Shown in pieces: positions 17,693 to 27,544 of a stretch of 64,000 nt of DNA. Each line of letters opens with the position of its first letter. Position 1 is the stretch's first letter. Under the pieces are notes generated by a model that searched no databases, had not been told where the DNA came from, and worked only from the letters and a program-made list of their open reading frames with translations. Source of the DNA: Pseudomonas svalbardensis (GTDB lineage Bacteria > Pseudomonadota > Gammaproteobacteria > Pseudomonadales > Pseudomonadaceae); the NCBI RefSeq assembly GCF_030053115.1, contig NZ_CP125619.1:683001-747000 (forward strand), given 5' to 3'. The position numbers and the translations under genes are program-made.

Positions 17693-20470
17693 TCAGGACG
17701 TTTGAGTCGCTGCCCGGATCTGCTGATCGCGCTGGGCCACCCAATGCTCGATCAGGTCACGCAGTTGCGACAGCTCGACCGGTTTGGCCATATGCCCGTC
17801 CATACCGGCCTGGCGTGCACGTTCTTTGTGCTCGGCGAGGATGTGCGCAGTCAACGCCACCACCGGCGTGCGAGTCCGCTGATTACCGACTTCCCAGGCA
17901 CGCAATTGCTGAGTTGCGGAGAAGCCGTCGAGGATCGGCATTTCGCAATCCATCAGGACCAGGTCATAACGCTGGGTTTTCATCGCCTGCAAGGCTTCTT
18001 CGCCATTGCTGGCGGTATCCGGTTGCAGGTTGAGCTTGCCTAGCATGCCGCGAATCACCTTGGTCGAGATGCTGTTGTCTTCGGCCACCAGGATGCGGAA
18101 ATCGCTTGGCACCTTCACCGGTAAGGTCGGGCCGATGGGCAGGTGCTGTGAGATGGAGAGGCCCTTGTTTCGCTGGTTCAACTCGTCGGCCAACGTCGTC
18201 TTGAGGGTGTAACCGGCCACCGGTTTGGCGAGGATGCGTTTGATCCCGGAGTTGCGCGCGATGATCTTGCTGGGCGCATTGCTGATGCCGGTGAGCATGA
18301 TCAGCAGGATGTCGTGGTTCAGGCTCGGGTCTTCCTTGATCTTGGCCGCCAGTTGCATGCCGGTCATGCCGGGCATGTTCTGGTCCAGCAAGACCACGTC
18401 GAAGTAATCGCGCAAGTGAGCCTTGGTGCGCAGCAGCGCCAGCGCTTCCTTCCCGGACGCTACGGCACTAACGTTCAGGCCCCAGGCGGTGCACTGTTGC
18501 ACCAGCACTTTGCGACAGGTGTCGTTGTCGTCCACCACCAGTACCCGTGCACCCTGCAGGGGGCCATCAAGGTCAGATGTCGGGTGTTCGAGGCGGTCAG
18601 GGTCCAGCGGCAGGGTCAGCCACAAGGTGCTGCCCTGGTTGGCGCCGCTCTTGATCCCGAACTCCCCTTGCATCAAGCGAATCAGCTGACGGGCGATCAC
18701 CAGTCCCAGGTTGCCTCCCAGACGGGTGGCCGAGAGGAAGTGCTTGCTGTGCAGTTCGGCGTGCATCAATGCGTCGCGCTCTTCGGCGTCCATCGGCTCA
18801 CCGCTGTCCTGCACGGCAATGCGCAAGCGCGGTTTGGCACTGCGCTCATCGAGCGCGACGACGATCAGGATTTCGCCTTCGTCGGTTTTCTTCAGGGCGT
18901 TTTCCAGCAGGCTCAGCAAGGTCTGACGCAGGCGAGTCGGGTCACCGCTGATGACGCGCGGCACTTGCGGCTGGATAAAGCTGATCAGCTCGACGTTCTG
19001 CTGTTCGGCCTTGGCGCGGAAGATGCTCAGACAATCTTCGATCAGTGCGTTGAGGTCGAACTGCACATCGTCCAGTTCGATCTGCCCGGATTCGAGCTTG
19101 GAGATGTCGAGAATCTCGTTGATCAGTGTCAGCAGTTCGTTGCCGGCACTGTGGATGGTCTGTACATAGTCGCGCTGCTTGACCGAGAGCGGCGTGCCCA
19201 GCAGCAGCTCGGTCATGCCCAGCACGCCATTCATCGGGGTGCGGATTTCGTGGCTGATTTTTGCCAGGAATTCGGCCTTGGCGTTGATCTCGGCGTTGCT
19301 GGCGGCCAGGTCGCGGCTGACGCTGAAACGGTCTTCGGTGATGCTGCGCTGACGTTCGCTCAAGGCAATGCTCATCAACAGGCCACTGATACAGATGAAC
19401 ACCAGCAACGTGGTGATCAGACCTTGAGGCTCCACCAGGGTCAGCCCCAGCAGGGCGGGCAGGATAATCAGCGTACCGGCGTTGAACACCACCATTGCCG
19501 CCACGAAAAGACGTGCCGGACGATAGCCTTTTTGCCAGTGATAGGCGCTGACGAACAACATGGTCAGGCCCGCGAGGGCGACCAGCGCGTAGGTAATGAT
19601 GTTCAGCGGTAGCGTGTTGACGAACAACAGCAGCAAGCCGCAGACACTGATGAGCAGGATGTCGCCCAACAGCAGCTTGTTCAGCGGGTGCGGGCCGAGC
19701 GGGGCGAAGAAACGATAGGCGAACATCAGGCCGCAGGGTGCCGTCAGCAGCAGGGCGAGGTAAGCGCCCGGTGTCTGGACCGCGTGCCAGTTCGGCAACC
19801 ACGGGCCGGCCAGGTTCAGCAGCAGGACCAGGCTGAGCATCAACAGCCCTTCGCAGCCCGCCAGCCAGAGACTGCTGCGTGAACGGGAGTAGGCATAACG
19901 AATGAGGTTGTGCAGGATCAGCATCGCGATACAGCCGAACAACAGTCCGTAGATCAGCGTCTGATTCTGATTGGCCGCGGTCATGACCGCCGACTGCAGG
20001 GTGATGTAAGGCCTCAATTGATGGTCGGAGACCAGTCGCAGGTAAACATCGAGAGGTTTTTCGTTTTGCGGCAACGGCAACATGAAGTCGCTGCTGGGCA
20101 GTGGCCGTTCAGCCTGGGGCTGGCCGGTGCCGGTGTTCAGTTGCTCGATCAGCGTGTCGCCGTCCAGCACATACAGATTGAGGTGCGACAGGTCGGGCGC
20201 GGATACCCGCAGCAACTGTTCATGCTTGCCGGGAGCGAGTCTGAAACGCAGCCATAACGCGCCATCGGGCTCGGCGGCGGTGAGGCGGTCGAGTTCAATG
20301 GGGCTGAATTGATTGGTGTAGCGAGCGGAACGGATGTCGCTGAGCTGCAAGTCGCCCTGTTCGTCGAGCAATACCGCCCAGCCACTGCCTTGCGCGGCCT
20401 GGGCCGGGAGCATGCAGAGCAAGGTCAGCAGAGTGACGGTGAAACCTATGGCAATCCTGAGCCAGCGCAC
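17693..20470 (-). CDS. retS: RetS-type hybrid sensor kinase (7TMR-DISM)
   Basis: 925-residue hybrid sensor. Order: signal peptide (residues 1-25), periplasmic 7TMR-DISMED2 sensor domain, seven membrane spans (about 180-365), HisKA with the HEIRTP box (about 408), HATPase (about 503-620), and two receiver domains with conserved Asp in LLDQNMPG and LMDCEMPI. The ATPase G1 box reads DSGEPMD rather than the usual DTGxGI, so nucleotide binding may be altered. This architecture and length, next to purD, match P. aeruginosa RetS (PA4856). RetS binds GacS and blocks the Gac/Rsm cascade, favouring acute virulence over biofilm. The neighbouring purine genes are the conserved context. Identity is strong; signal and output in this strain are inferred. 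Confidence 0.9.
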   Translation of the reverse strand: MRWLRIAIGFTVTLLTLLCMLPAQAAQGSGWAVLLDEQGDLQLSDIRSARYTNQFSPIELDRLTAAEPDGALWLRFRLAPGKHEQLLRVSAPDLSHLNLYVLDGDTLIEQLNTGTGQPQAERPLPSSDFMLPLPQNEKPLDVYLRLVSDHQLRPYITLQSAVMTAANQNQTLIYGLLFGCIAMLILHNLIRYAYSRSRSSLWLAGCEGLLMLSLVLLLNLAGPWLPNWHAVQTPGAYLALLLTAPCGLMFAYRFFAPLGPHPLNKLLLGDILLISVCGLLLLFVNTLPLNIITYALVALAGLTMLFVSAYHWQKGYRPARLFVAAMVVFNAGTLIILPALLGLTLVEPQGLITTLLVFICISGLLMSIALSERQRSITEDRFSVSRDLAASNAEINAKAEFLAKISHEIRTPMNGVLGMTELLLGTPLSVKQRDYVQTIHSAGNELLTLINEILDISKLESGQIELDDVQFDLNALIEDCLSIFRAKAEQQNVELISFIQPQVPRVISGDPTRLRQTLLSLLENALKKTDEGEILIVVALDERSAKPRLRIAVQDSGEPMDAEERDALMHAELHSKHFLSATRLGGNLGLVIARQLIRLMQGEFGIKSGANQGSTLWLTLPLDPDRLEHPTSDLDGPLQGARVLVVDDNDTCRKVLVQQCTAWGLNVSAVASGKEALALLRTKAHLRDYFDVVLLDQNMPGMTGMQLAAKIKEDPSLNHDILLIMLTGISNAPSKIIARNSGIKRILAKPVAGYTLKTTLADELNQRNKGLSISQHLPIGPTLPVKVPSDFRILVAEDNSISTKVIRGMLGKLNLQPDTASNGEEALQAMKTQRYDLVLMDCEMPILDGFSATQQLRAWEVGNQRTRTPVVALTAHILAEHKERARQAGMDGHMAKPVELSQLRDLIEHWVAQRDQQIRAATQTS

Positions 20471-20530
20471 GGCGAAATCCCTTCGTAGGTTGATGCCAGA
20501 ATATAACTATGCGCGGCGCCGGAATAGTCC

Positions 20531-20553
20531 GGCAAGGGCCCGAAGCCCTTGCC
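20531..20553. other. GC-rich stem-loop between purD and retS
   Basis: GGCAAGGGC (20531-20539) pairs perfectly with GCCCTTGCC (20545-20553) around a five-base loop. No T run follows on the minus strand, so it is a weak terminator candidate. It could attenuate or stabilise purD mRNA upstream of retS. Confidence 0.6.
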
Positions 20554-20569
20554 TGGCCGAATGGCGTTC

Positions 20570-21865
20570 TTATTCCTGATTTTCGCCACGCTCGCGGGCA
20601 ATGGCACGGTAGCCAATGTCCTTGCGATAGAAACAGCCTTCCCAGTCAATTTTGGCCGCCAGCTTGTAAGCCTGCTGCTGAGCGGCATCGACGCTGGCAC
20701 CCATTGCCGTGGCGCAGAGCACCCGACCACCGGCCGTCACCACTTGACCGTCCTTGAGTGCAGTACCGGCGTGGAAGACTTTGCCTTCCAGTGCGGCAGC
20801 TGCATCGAGGCCGTTGATTGCAACGCCTTTAGCGTAGTCACCAGGATAGCCGCCAGCCGCCAGCACGATGCCGACGCTCGGACGCGGATCCCATTGTGCT
20901 TCGACCTTGTCCAGGGCTTGCGCCAGCGCCGCTTCGACCAGCAACACCAGGCTCGACTGCAAACGCAGCATCACCGGTTGGGTCTCAGGGTCGCCGAAAC
21001 GGCAATTGAACTCGATAACTTTTGGGTTACCAGCCTTGTCGATCATCAGACCGGCGTACAGGAAACCCGTGTAAACGTTGCCTTCCTCGGCCATGCCGCG
21101 CACGGTCGGCCAGATCACCAGATCCATGACGCGCTTGTGCACTTCGCTCGTGACCACCGGTGCCGGAGAGTAAGCACCCATGCCGCCGGTGTTCGGACCG
21201 GTATCGCCGTCGCCGACGCGTTTGTGGTCCTGGCTAGTGGCCATCGGCAATACGTTTTTGCCGTCGACCATGACGATGAAGCTGGCTTCTTCGCCGTCCA
21301 GGAACTCCTCGATCACTACGCGTGAACCGGCGTCGCCGAATGCGTTGCCGGCCAGCATGTCGCGCACGGCGTCTTCGGCTTCGGCCAACGTCATGGCAAC
21401 GATCACGCCTTTACCGGCGGCCAGGCCATCGGCCTTGATCACGATCGGTGCGCCTTTTTCACGCAGGTAAGCCAGGGCAGGCTCAATCTCGGTGAAGTTC
21501 TGGTAGTCGGCGGTCGGGATCTTGTGGCGCGCCAGGAAATCCTTGGTGAAGGCTTTCGAGCCTTCCAGCTGAGCAGCGCCAGCGGTCGGACCGAAGCAGT
21601 CCAGGCCACGGGAGCGGAACAGATCGACGACACCCGCGACCAGCGGCACTTCCGGGCCGACGATGGTCAGGGAAACGTTTTTCTCGGCGAAATCTGCAAG
21701 CTGTTCAAGGGCCAGCACATCGATAGCGACGTTCTCGCACTTGGCTTCAATGGCGGTGCCGGCGTTGCCGGGCGCCACGAAAACTTTCTGCACACGCGGA
21801 TCCTGAGCCACTTTCCAGGCCAGGGCGTGTTCACGGCCACCGCTGCCAATGATCAAAACATTCAT
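20570..21865 (-). CDS. purD: Phosphoribosylamine-glycine ligase
   Basis: 431-residue GAR synthetase, the second enzyme of de novo purine synthesis, joining glycine to phosphoribosylamine with ATP. The N-terminus MNVLIIGSGGREHALAWK is diagnostic for PurD. The ATP-grasp lysine/glycine loop IKADGLAAGKGV lies near residues 140-155, and the EFNCRFGDPETQ metal-binding block near 285-296. Length is normal for the family. It follows purH on the same strand after a 190-base gap filled by a long imperfect inverted repeat. Confidence 0.97.
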   Translation of the reverse strand: MNVLIIGSGGREHALAWKVAQDPRVQKVFVAPGNAGTAIEAKCENVAIDVLALEQLADFAEKNVSLTIVGPEVPLVAGVVDLFRSRGLDCFGPTAGAAQLEGSKAFTKDFLARHKIPTADYQNFTEIEPALAYLREKGAPIVIKADGLAAGKGVIVAMTLAEAEDAVRDMLAGNAFGDAGSRVVIEEFLDGEEASFIVMVDGKNVLPMATSQDHKRVGDGDTGPNTGGMGAYSPAPVVTSEVHKRVMDLVIWPTVRGMAEEGNVYTGFLYAGLMIDKAGNPKVIEFNCRFGDPETQPVMLRLQSSLVLLVEAALAQALDKVEAQWDPRPSVGIVLAAGGYPGDYAKGVAINGLDAAAALEGKVFHAGTALKDGQVVTAGGRVLCATAMGASVDAAQQQAYKLAAKIDWEGCFYRKDIGYRAIARERGENQE

Positions 21866-21932
21866 TTCAAAAACCTCGGATGACGCTAATTCTGTTTTTA
21901 GAACCTAAAGCGCTTCACGCTGTAGGAGGGCG

Positions 21933-22041
21933 CAATGAAGTCGGTAGATGCAAGGCGGAGTCGACCTCGATGAGCGGAGTTGCCTTTTGGCAATGAGCAT
22001 CATCGAGGTCGGCTCCAACGCAGCAGATGCCGGCTTCAGTG
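21933..22041. repeat. Long imperfect inverted repeat between purH and purD
   Basis: The arms of about 52 bases (21933-21984 and 21989-22041) are imperfect reverse complements around a TTTT loop. The best-matched core is CGACCTCGATGA against TCATCGAGGTCGG, with the inner stem TTGCC/GGCAA. The whole purH-purD spacer can thus fold into one hairpin of roughly 110 bases in the transcript. It has no T tract and no ORF of note. It may be a dispersed palindromic repeat or a regulatory or processing structure. Confidence 0.7.
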
Positions 22042-22055
22042 CGGCCGTCGTCTAG

Positions 22056-23663
22056 TTAGTGACGGAAGTGGCGCATGCCGGTGAATACCATGGCGATGCC
22101 GGCCTCGTCAGCCGCAGCAATCACTTCGTTATCGCGCATCGAGCCGCCAGGCTGGATCACCGCAGTGATACCGACCTTGGCCGCGTTGTCGATACCGTCG
22201 CGGAACGGGAAGAATGCATCCGATGCCATGACCGCACCTTGTACCTGCAAACCAGCGTGTTCAGCCTTGATCGCAGCAATGCGTGCGGAATTCACACGGC
22301 TCATCTGGCCAGCGCCGACACCGATGGTCTGACGGTTCTTGGCGTAGACGATGGCGTTGGACTTAACGTACTTGGCGACTTTCCAGGCGAAGATCAGGTC
22401 GTGGATCTCTTGCTCGGTCGGGGCGCGCTTGGTCACGACTTTCAGGTCGTCGGCACCGATCATGCCGATGTCGCGGCTCTGCACCAGCAGGCCACCGTTG
22501 ACGCGTTTGTAGTCCCAGGCAGCGGCGCGATCAGCCGACCACTCGCCGCAAACCAGCAGGCGCACGTTGGCTTTTGCCGCCACGATGGCGCGAGCTTCTG
22601 CGCTGACGGAAGGGGCGATGATCACTTCGACGAACTGACGCTCGACGATGGCCTTGGCGGTTTCAGCATCCAGTTCGCGGTTGAAGGCGATGATGCCGCC
22701 GAACGCCGACTCGGTGTCGGTGGCGTAGGCCAGTTCGTAAGCCTGGCGGATACCGCCTTCGGCGTCCGGGCTCACGGCCACGCCGCACGGGTTGGCGTGC
22801 TTGACGATCACGCAAGCCGGTTTGACGAAGCTCTTCACGCATTCCAGCGCGGCGTCGGTGTCGGCCACGTTGTTGTACGACAGCTCTTTGCCTTGCAGCT
22901 GGGTGGCGGTGGCGATACCGACTTCGGCCGGTTTGGCTTCAACGTAGAACGCCGCGCTCTGGTGCGGGTTCTCGCCGTAGCGCATTTCCTGAGCCTTGAC
23001 GAACTGGCTGTTGAAAGTGCGTGGGAACTCGCTGCGACCTTCGGTGCTGAGGGTGTCAGCCGCCTGGTTCACGGTGCCCATGTAGTTGGCGATCATGCCG
23101 TCATACGCTGCGGTGTGTTCGAAGGCCTTGAGCATCAGGTCGAAACGCTGAGCGTAGGTCAGGCCGCCAGCCTTGAGGCTTTCGAGGACGCTGGCGTAGT
23201 CGCTGGCATTCACCACGATGGCCACGTCTTTGTGGTTTTTTGCAGCCGAACGGACCATGGTCGGGCCGCCGATATCGATGTTTTCGATCGCGGTCGGCAG
23301 GTCGCAGCCTGGCTTGTTGATGGTGGCTTCGAACGGGTACAGGTTGACCGCTACCAGGTCGATCGGCTTGATGCCGTGCTCGTTCATGATGGCGTCGTCG
23401 ATACCGCGACGACCGAGGATCCCGCCGTGGATTTTCGGGTGCAGGGTTTTCACCCGACCGTCCATCATTTCTGCGAAACCGGTGTAATCCGCGACTTCCA
23501 CTGCGGCAACACCGTTGTCGCGCAGCAGCTTGAACGTTCCGCCGGTGGAGAGGATCTCGACGCCCAGGGCTTCAAGCTCTTTGGCGAATTCGAGGATCCC
23601 GGTCTTGTCGGAAACGCTGATCAAGGCGCGGCGGATCGGCAGGCGGGTAGTCTGGTCGGTCAT
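22056..23663 (-). CDS. purH: Bifunctional AICAR transformylase / IMP cyclohydrolase
   Basis: Carries out the last two steps of IMP synthesis. The N-terminal MGS-like cyclohydrolase domain ([13 protein letters not shown], then [19 protein letters not shown] block) covers about 200 residues. The C-terminal AICAR transformylase domain contains the catalytic KHANPCGVA block and [10 protein letters not shown]. The total of 535 residues is normal. ATG 23663 (MTDQTTRLP) is preferred over upstream starts because it matches the family N-terminus and has GGA about 8 bases upstream. It lies downstream of fis and is separated from it by a terminator-like hairpin. Confidence 0.95.
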   Translation of the reverse strand: MTDQTTRLPIRRALISVSDKTGILEFAKELEALGVEILSTGGTFKLLRDNGVAAVEVADYTGFAEMMDGRVKTLHPKIHGGILGRRGIDDAIMNEHGIKPIDLVAVNLYPFEATINKPGCDLPTAIENIDIGGPTMVRSAAKNHKDVAIVVNASDYASVLESLKAGGLTYAQRFDLMLKAFEHTAAYDGMIANYMGTVNQAADTLSTEGRSEFPRTFNSQFVKAQEMRYGENPHQSAAFYVEAKPAEVGIATATQLQGKELSYNNVADTDAALECVKSFVKPACVIVKHANPCGVAVSPDAEGGIRQAYELAYATDTESAFGGIIAFNRELDAETAKAIVERQFVEVIIAPSVSAEARAIVAAKANVRLLVCGEWSADRAAAWDYKRVNGGLLVQSRDIGMIGADDLKVVTKRAPTEQEIHDLIFAWKVAKYVKSNAIVYAKNRQTIGVGAGQMSRVNSARIAAIKAEHAGLQVQGAVMASDAFFPFRDGIDNAAKVGITAVIQPGGSMRDNEVIAAADEAGIAMVFTGMRHFRH

Positions 23664-23693
23664 TTCAATTTCCATCAAAAGCAAAGGAGTCAG

Positions 23694-23728
23694 CAAAAAA
23701 GGCGACCGTTTTTACGCGGGCGCCTTTC
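23694..23728 (-). terminator. Rho-independent terminator after fis
   Basis: Read on the minus strand, AAAGGCG pairs with CGCCTTT across a loop of about 16 bases, and the right arm runs on into six T residues. It lies after the fis stop and about 32 bases before the purH start, so purH needs a promoter in or upstream of this element, or read-through. Confidence 0.75.
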
Positions 23729-23744
23729 TGGTTTGATTGAATGC

Positions 23745-24065
23745 TTACAGCAAATCGTACTGCTTGAGTTTCTTGCGCAGCGTGCCTCGGTTCAGCCCGA
23801 GCAGCTCGCTGGCCTTGGTCTGGTTGCCCTTGACGTAGTTCATCACGCACTCGAGCAGGGGAGCCTCGACTTCGGAGAGCACCAGGTTGTACACATCCGT
23901 GACGGCAGCGCCCTCAAGGTGGGCGAAATAATTGTGCAGCGCCTTCTCGACACTCCCGCGAAGGGTCTGACCTTCTTCGCTCGGCGTATTGAGGTGCTGT
24001 TTCAAATTCACGTTGTCGCTCACGGGTGTTGTTCCACTCACTAAAGTCTCGGTCATCATCGTCAT
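23745..24065 (-). CDS. fis: Nucleoid-associated DNA-binding protein Fis
   Basis: 106-residue Fis homologue starting [11 protein letters not shown] at ATG 24065, which overlaps the dusB stop in an ATGA arrangement. The C-terminal helix-turn-helix ([20 protein letters not shown], last 25 residues) is the conserved DNA-binding part, and the [13 protein letters not shown] block is typical. Fis bends DNA and globally adjusts stable RNA and other promoters with growth. The dusB-fis operon arrangement is the classical one in gamma-proteobacteria. An in-frame upstream extension is not supported. Confidence 0.96.
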   Translation of the reverse strand: MTMMTETLVSGTTPVSDNVNLKQHLNTPSEEGQTLRGSVEKALHNYFAHLEGAAVTDVYNLVLSEVEAPLLECVMNYVKGNQTKASELLGLNRGTLRKKLKQYDLL

Positions 24066-25072
24066 GCGGCCACCTCGTCTCCGTCCCCTGTCAGGCTCTT
24101 GTAACGTTCGGCGAAGAAGCCCTGAACGTTGGCGCATTGTGCTTCCGTATCTTCCAAACGATTGAAGTGGGCGCGAAACTCCCTGGCGCCCGGCAAGGTT
24201 GCGAGATACCAGCCCACATGCTTTCGAGCAATGCGTACGCCCATGACGTCTCCATAGAAGACGTGCAGCGCAGCCAGATGCTCAAGCAGAATGCGTTCCA
24301 CCTCGATCAGTTCCAGTGCCGGGAGTTTCTCGCCGGTACGCAGAAAATGATCGATCTCACGAAAAATCCATGGCCGCCCCTGGGCGGCCCGGCCCACCAG
24401 CAGGCCATCGGCACCGGTCGCCTCGAGCACGTACCGGGCTTTCTCTGGCGAATCGATATCGCCATTGGCAAAGACCGGAATCGACACGGCCTGCTTGATC
24501 GCGGCAATGGTGTCGTACTCGGCTTCGCCGGTGTACAGATCGGCACGGGTGCGGCCATGAACCGCCAACGCCGTAATGCCTGCCTGCTCGGCGATCTTCG
24601 CCACGGTCAGGCCGTTCTTGTTGTCCCGGTCCCAGCCGGTGCGGATCTTCAGGGTCACCGGCACATCAACCGCAGCCACTACAGCCTGCAGGATCTCGGT
24701 CACCAGTGCTTCATCCTTCAACAGCGCGGACCCGGCGGCCTTGTTGCAGACCTTCTTCGCCGGACAGCCCATGTTGATATCAATAATCTGTGCGCCCAGT
24801 TCGACGTTGGCCCGGGCTGCATCGGCCAGCATCTGAGCATCACCACCGGCGATCTGTACCGAGCGGGGCTCGGGATCACCTTCGTGGATCATGCGCATCC
24901 GCGATTTGCGGGTGTTCCACAAGCTCATGTCGCTGGTGACCATTTCCGAGACTACAAGTCCTGCGCCCAGTCGCTTGCACAGCTGACGAAAGGGTTGGTC
25001 TGTGACCCCCGCCATCGGGGCGAGAATCAAGCCGTTGTGCAATGTGTAAGGACCGATGCGTACCGCCGACAT
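24062..25072 (-). CDS. dusB: tRNA-dihydrouridine synthase B
   Basis: 336-residue FMN enzyme reducing uridines in the tRNA D-loop. [13 protein letters not shown] near residue 20 is the flavin-binding start. [18 protein letters not shown] near residue 98 holds the catalytic Cys, and GVMIGRAAQ-type phosphate binding appears as [13 protein letters not shown]. It starts at ATG 25072 (MSAVRIGPY). The stop overlaps fis by four bases, so the pair is co-transcribed and coupled. The 185-base gap upstream presumably holds the dusB-fis promoter. Confidence 0.95.
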   Translation of the reverse strand: MSAVRIGPYTLHNGLILAPMAGVTDQPFRQLCKRLGAGLVVSEMVTSDMSLWNTRKSRMRMIHEGDPEPRSVQIAGGDAQMLADAARANVELGAQIIDINMGCPAKKVCNKAAGSALLKDEALVTEILQAVVAAVDVPVTLKIRTGWDRDNKNGLTVAKIAEQAGITALAVHGRTRADLYTGEAEYDTIAAIKQAVSIPVFANGDIDSPEKARYVLEATGADGLLVGRAAQGRPWIFREIDHFLRTGEKLPALELIEVERILLEHLAALHVFYGDVMGVRIARKHVGWYLATLPGAREFRAHFNRLEDTEAQCANVQGFFAERYKSLTGDGDEVAA

Positions 25073-25257
25073 AGGACTTCCCTGTTGTGGGGTCGGATCA
25101 TGAGAGTTCGAAAAAGGGTTGGCATGATACCCGCTCTCGATGACTGGATAAAGGCTGAATTGAACAAAATCTGAACAGTTATTCTGTTATCGCCAGCGGT
25201 TAGGTATGAGCGGTCAAAGTCAGAAATATGCCGTCAAAGCCGTAACACTGAACCGTT

Positions 25258-26466
25258 TCACTCGGGCGAATGGAAGCTCAGGCTGTAATTCACCGCTTTG
25301 GTACCTGGATCGAGGATATCCAGTGCGATGTGGATCGGCGTTTGCGGAGGCATTTCCGCCATCCCTTCGAGATCGCCGTTGAGGTACTCGCCGGGCTTGA
25401 AGCGACGGCTGGCGATCAGGTGGCCGTTGAGGTCGGCAAAACGCAACTCCAGCAGCGGGAAAGGCTGGGAGAAGGGCGCGCGGTTGTAGATGATCGCGTC
25501 GACCACCAGTGCACCGTTGAAGTCCGGGTGACTGCGGACCACCAGGTTGCTGCTTTTGATTTTGGCGATGTCGACTTTGGATGGTACGGTGCAGCCGATT
25601 TGCGGACACAGTTGCTGGAACCACGGACGGTATTGGTCCTGGCGCGCCAGCTCGTCGAAATGGTAGGCAATGTACTGACCGGCGAGCGCAGCGGCGCCGA
25701 GCAGGACCAGCAGCAGCCAGAAAAATCGGCGACCCCAGGGTGAACGGCGCTTTTGCCAGTCCAGTTGCAGTGGGTCATCGGTCAGGTCTTGCAGGGCTTC
25801 AGCGCGGACAGCCGGTTCACGCTTTTTGCGCTGAGGCTCAATCGAGGGCAGATCGTCGTCGATATCATCGGTCGCCGACAGGCGTTCGTGCTGCATCGGT
25901 GCGTCGAGTGGGTCGTGCAGGCGCAGCTGTGGCGGCAGAGATTCGTCGTCCGGCTCCACCGGTTCCAGGGATAGCGAAGGTTCGGTGCGCGAGTATTTGC
26001 TCGGGTCGAGTTCCAGCTCCGGCAAGTCGGCTTCAGTGGTCTGCGCACGATCGGCGGCCGATTCGCTGAACAGGCTGTCGGGCCACGGCGCTTCTTCGTG
26101 CTCGACGGTATCCCGGCTGGCACTCAGGTTGTCTTCGCGGGGGCGGCCGAATTCCGTGGTCGGCTGGATCTCCCGTTGTTCGAGGCGGGCGAGCTCTTCG
26201 TCCAGGTCCAGACTGTCCAGATCCAGCTCGGCCGCGGTCCATTGCTTTTGGCTGATGGCTCGCGGCTCCGGCGGTTCGACGATGACCGGGGCAGCCGGCG
26301 TGATCGCGTCCTTGCCGGACCGTTGCTCAAGTAGCTGCTTGGCGGCGTTGAACACCTGCAAGCACGAGCCGCAACGAACCACTCCGCGGGCCACGCTCAA
26401 TTGAGCATGGCTGACGCGGAAACTGGTTTGGCAATGCGGGCACTGGGTGACGAAGCTGTCGGTCAT
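25258..26466 (-). CDS. Zinc-ribbon DUF3426 membrane protein
   Basis: 402-residue protein. It starts with an MJ0042-type zinc ribbon (C9, C12, C32, C35). A long acidic, low-complexity linker follows, then one membrane span near residue 250 (FFWLLLVLLGAAALAG), and a C-terminal DUF3426 domain with LVVRSHPDFNGALVVDAIIYN and FKPGEYLNGD. The layout is that of a cytoplasmic zinc-ribbon head anchored to the membrane with an outer beta-rich domain. Function is unknown. It sits between prmA and dusB, as in other pseudomonads (PA4851 position by memory), and is separated from prmA by only 30 bases. Confidence 0.85.
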   Translation of the reverse strand: MTDSFVTQCPHCQTSFRVSHAQLSVARGVVRCGSCLQVFNAAKQLLEQRSGKDAITPAAPVIVEPPEPRAISQKQWTAAELDLDSLDLDEELARLEQREIQPTTEFGRPREDNLSASRDTVEHEEAPWPDSLFSESAADRAQTTEADLPELELDPSKYSRTEPSLSLEPVEPDDESLPPQLRLHDPLDAPMQHERLSATDDIDDDLPSIEPQRKKREPAVRAEALQDLTDDPLQLDWQKRRSPWGRRFFWLLLVLLGAAALAGQYIAYHFDELARQDQYRPWFQQLCPQIGCTVPSKVDIAKIKSSNLVVRSHPDFNGALVVDAIIYNRAPFSQPFPLLELRFADLNGHLIASRRFKPGEYLNGDLEGMAEMPPQTPIHIALDILDPGTKAVNYSLSFHSPE

Positions 26467-26496
26467 GCGGCGATCCGGTTTATACAGGCGTTCATT

Positions 26497-27375
26497 CTAG
26501 CGCCGACGGCCAGTGATGCGCACCCAGCCATCGCGATTGGTGATCGGGTCCAGATCGAAGTCCTGGGCGTAAGCCTTGGCGACTTCTTCACCTTGCTCGG
26601 CGAGGATGCCCGACAGCGCCAGACGACCACCGGATTTGACCAGGCTGGATAATTGCGGCGCCAGGGAAACCAGCGGGCCGGCAAGAATGTTGGCCACCAG
26701 CACGTCGGCCTGAACCTGCGGCAGATCTTGCGGCAGATACAGCGGGAAGAGCTCTTCGGCAATGTTGTTGCGCCCGGCGTTGTCACGGGAGGCTTCCAGG
26801 GCTTGCACGTCGATATCGGTGCCGACGGCTTCCTTGGCGCCCAGTAGCAGGGCAGCAATCGCCAGAATCCCCGAGCCGCAGCCGAAGTCCAATACGTTGC
26901 AGTCCTTCAGGTCCTGGCCGTCGAGCCATTCCAGGCACAGCGCGGTAGTCGGGTGAGTGCCGGTGCCGAACGCCAGGCCCGGATCCAGCAGCAAATTCAC
27001 CGCGTCAGGCTCTGGCGCGGCGTGCCAGCTTGGAACGATCCACAGGCGCTGGCCAAAACGCATCGGCTGGAAACCGTCCATCCAGCTACGTTCCCAGTCC
27101 TGGTCTTCGATGACTTCGCTGTGATGTTCGGGCAGCGGACTGCCGGTCAGCAATTCAAGGTGGGCCAGCAAGGTGGCGGCTTCGGTGCCACCTTCGAACA
27201 GGGCCAGCAGGTGCGTGTGCGACCACAGTGGCGTGGTGTTGAGTTCCGGCTCGAAGATCGGTTGATCTTCGGCGTCCATGAAAGTCACCGATACGGCGCC
27301 CACTTCAAGGAAAGCGTCTTCGTAGGTTTCGGCTTGTTCTGGGCTGATGGCGAGACGGACTTGCAGCCAAGGCAT
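26497..27375 (-). CDS. prmA: Ribosomal protein L11 methyltransferase
   Basis: 292-residue S-adenosylmethionine enzyme that trimethylates ribosomal protein L11. The start [10 protein letters not shown] (ATG 27375) matches the family N-terminus. An upstream in-frame extension of 19 residues is not homologous and is rejected. The SAM motif [15 protein letters not shown] lies around residues 160-174, followed by VGTDID, and [16 protein letters not shown], a hallmark of PrmA, precedes it. It is upstream of the DUF3426 gene on the same strand. Confidence 0.95.
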   Translation of the reverse strand: MPWLQVRLAISPEQAETYEDAFLEVGAVSVTFMDAEDQPIFEPELNTTPLWSHTHLLALFEGGTEAATLLAHLELLTGSPLPEHHSEVIEDQDWERSWMDGFQPMRFGQRLWIVPSWHAAPEPDAVNLLLDPGLAFGTGTHPTTALCLEWLDGQDLKDCNVLDFGCGSGILAIAALLLGAKEAVGTDIDVQALEASRDNAGRNNIAEELFPLYLPQDLPQVQADVLVANILAGPLVSLAPQLSSLVKSGGRLALSGILAEQGEEVAKAYAQDFDLDPITNRDGWVRITGRRR

Positions 27376-27454
27376 GGCGGGCACCTTTGAAAAATATTGA
27401 TTGCAGCCTAGCGGGCTGCGAGAAGCGCGCAAGTTTACGCGAGCGCGGGGCTTT

Positions 27455-27477
27455 TGTGGGAGCAGCCTTGTTCGCGT
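27455..27477. repeat. Single REP-like sequence
   Basis: TGTGGGAGCAGCCTTGTTCGCG resembles one half of the Pseudomonas REP palindrome seen in full pairs elsewhere in this window. It is a lone, diverged copy between prmA and accC. Confidence 0.6.
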
Positions 27478-27497
27478 GCAGATTATGAAACCTCCAG

Positions 27498-27533
27498 AAA
27501 CAACAAAGCCGCTCGAAAGCGGCTTTGTTGGTA
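27498..27533 (-). terminator. Terminator after accBC
   Basis: A perfect 13-base stem (27501-27513 against 27518-27530) with a four-base loop lies just beyond the accC stop. Read on the minus strand it ends in a T-rich tract (TTTGTTGTTTC). The symmetry could also let it act on the other strand, but no gene there needs it. Confidence 0.8.
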
Positions 27534-27544
27534 TGGATCACAGC

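Noticed and set aside
18314..19612. Plus-strand ORF of 432 codons opposite retS
   Set aside because: It is an antisense shadow with Gln/His-rich composition typical of reversed coding DNA.
22059..24044. Long plus-strand ORF of 661 codons opposite purH and fis
   Set aside because: It is antisense to two strongly supported genes, with no family signal.
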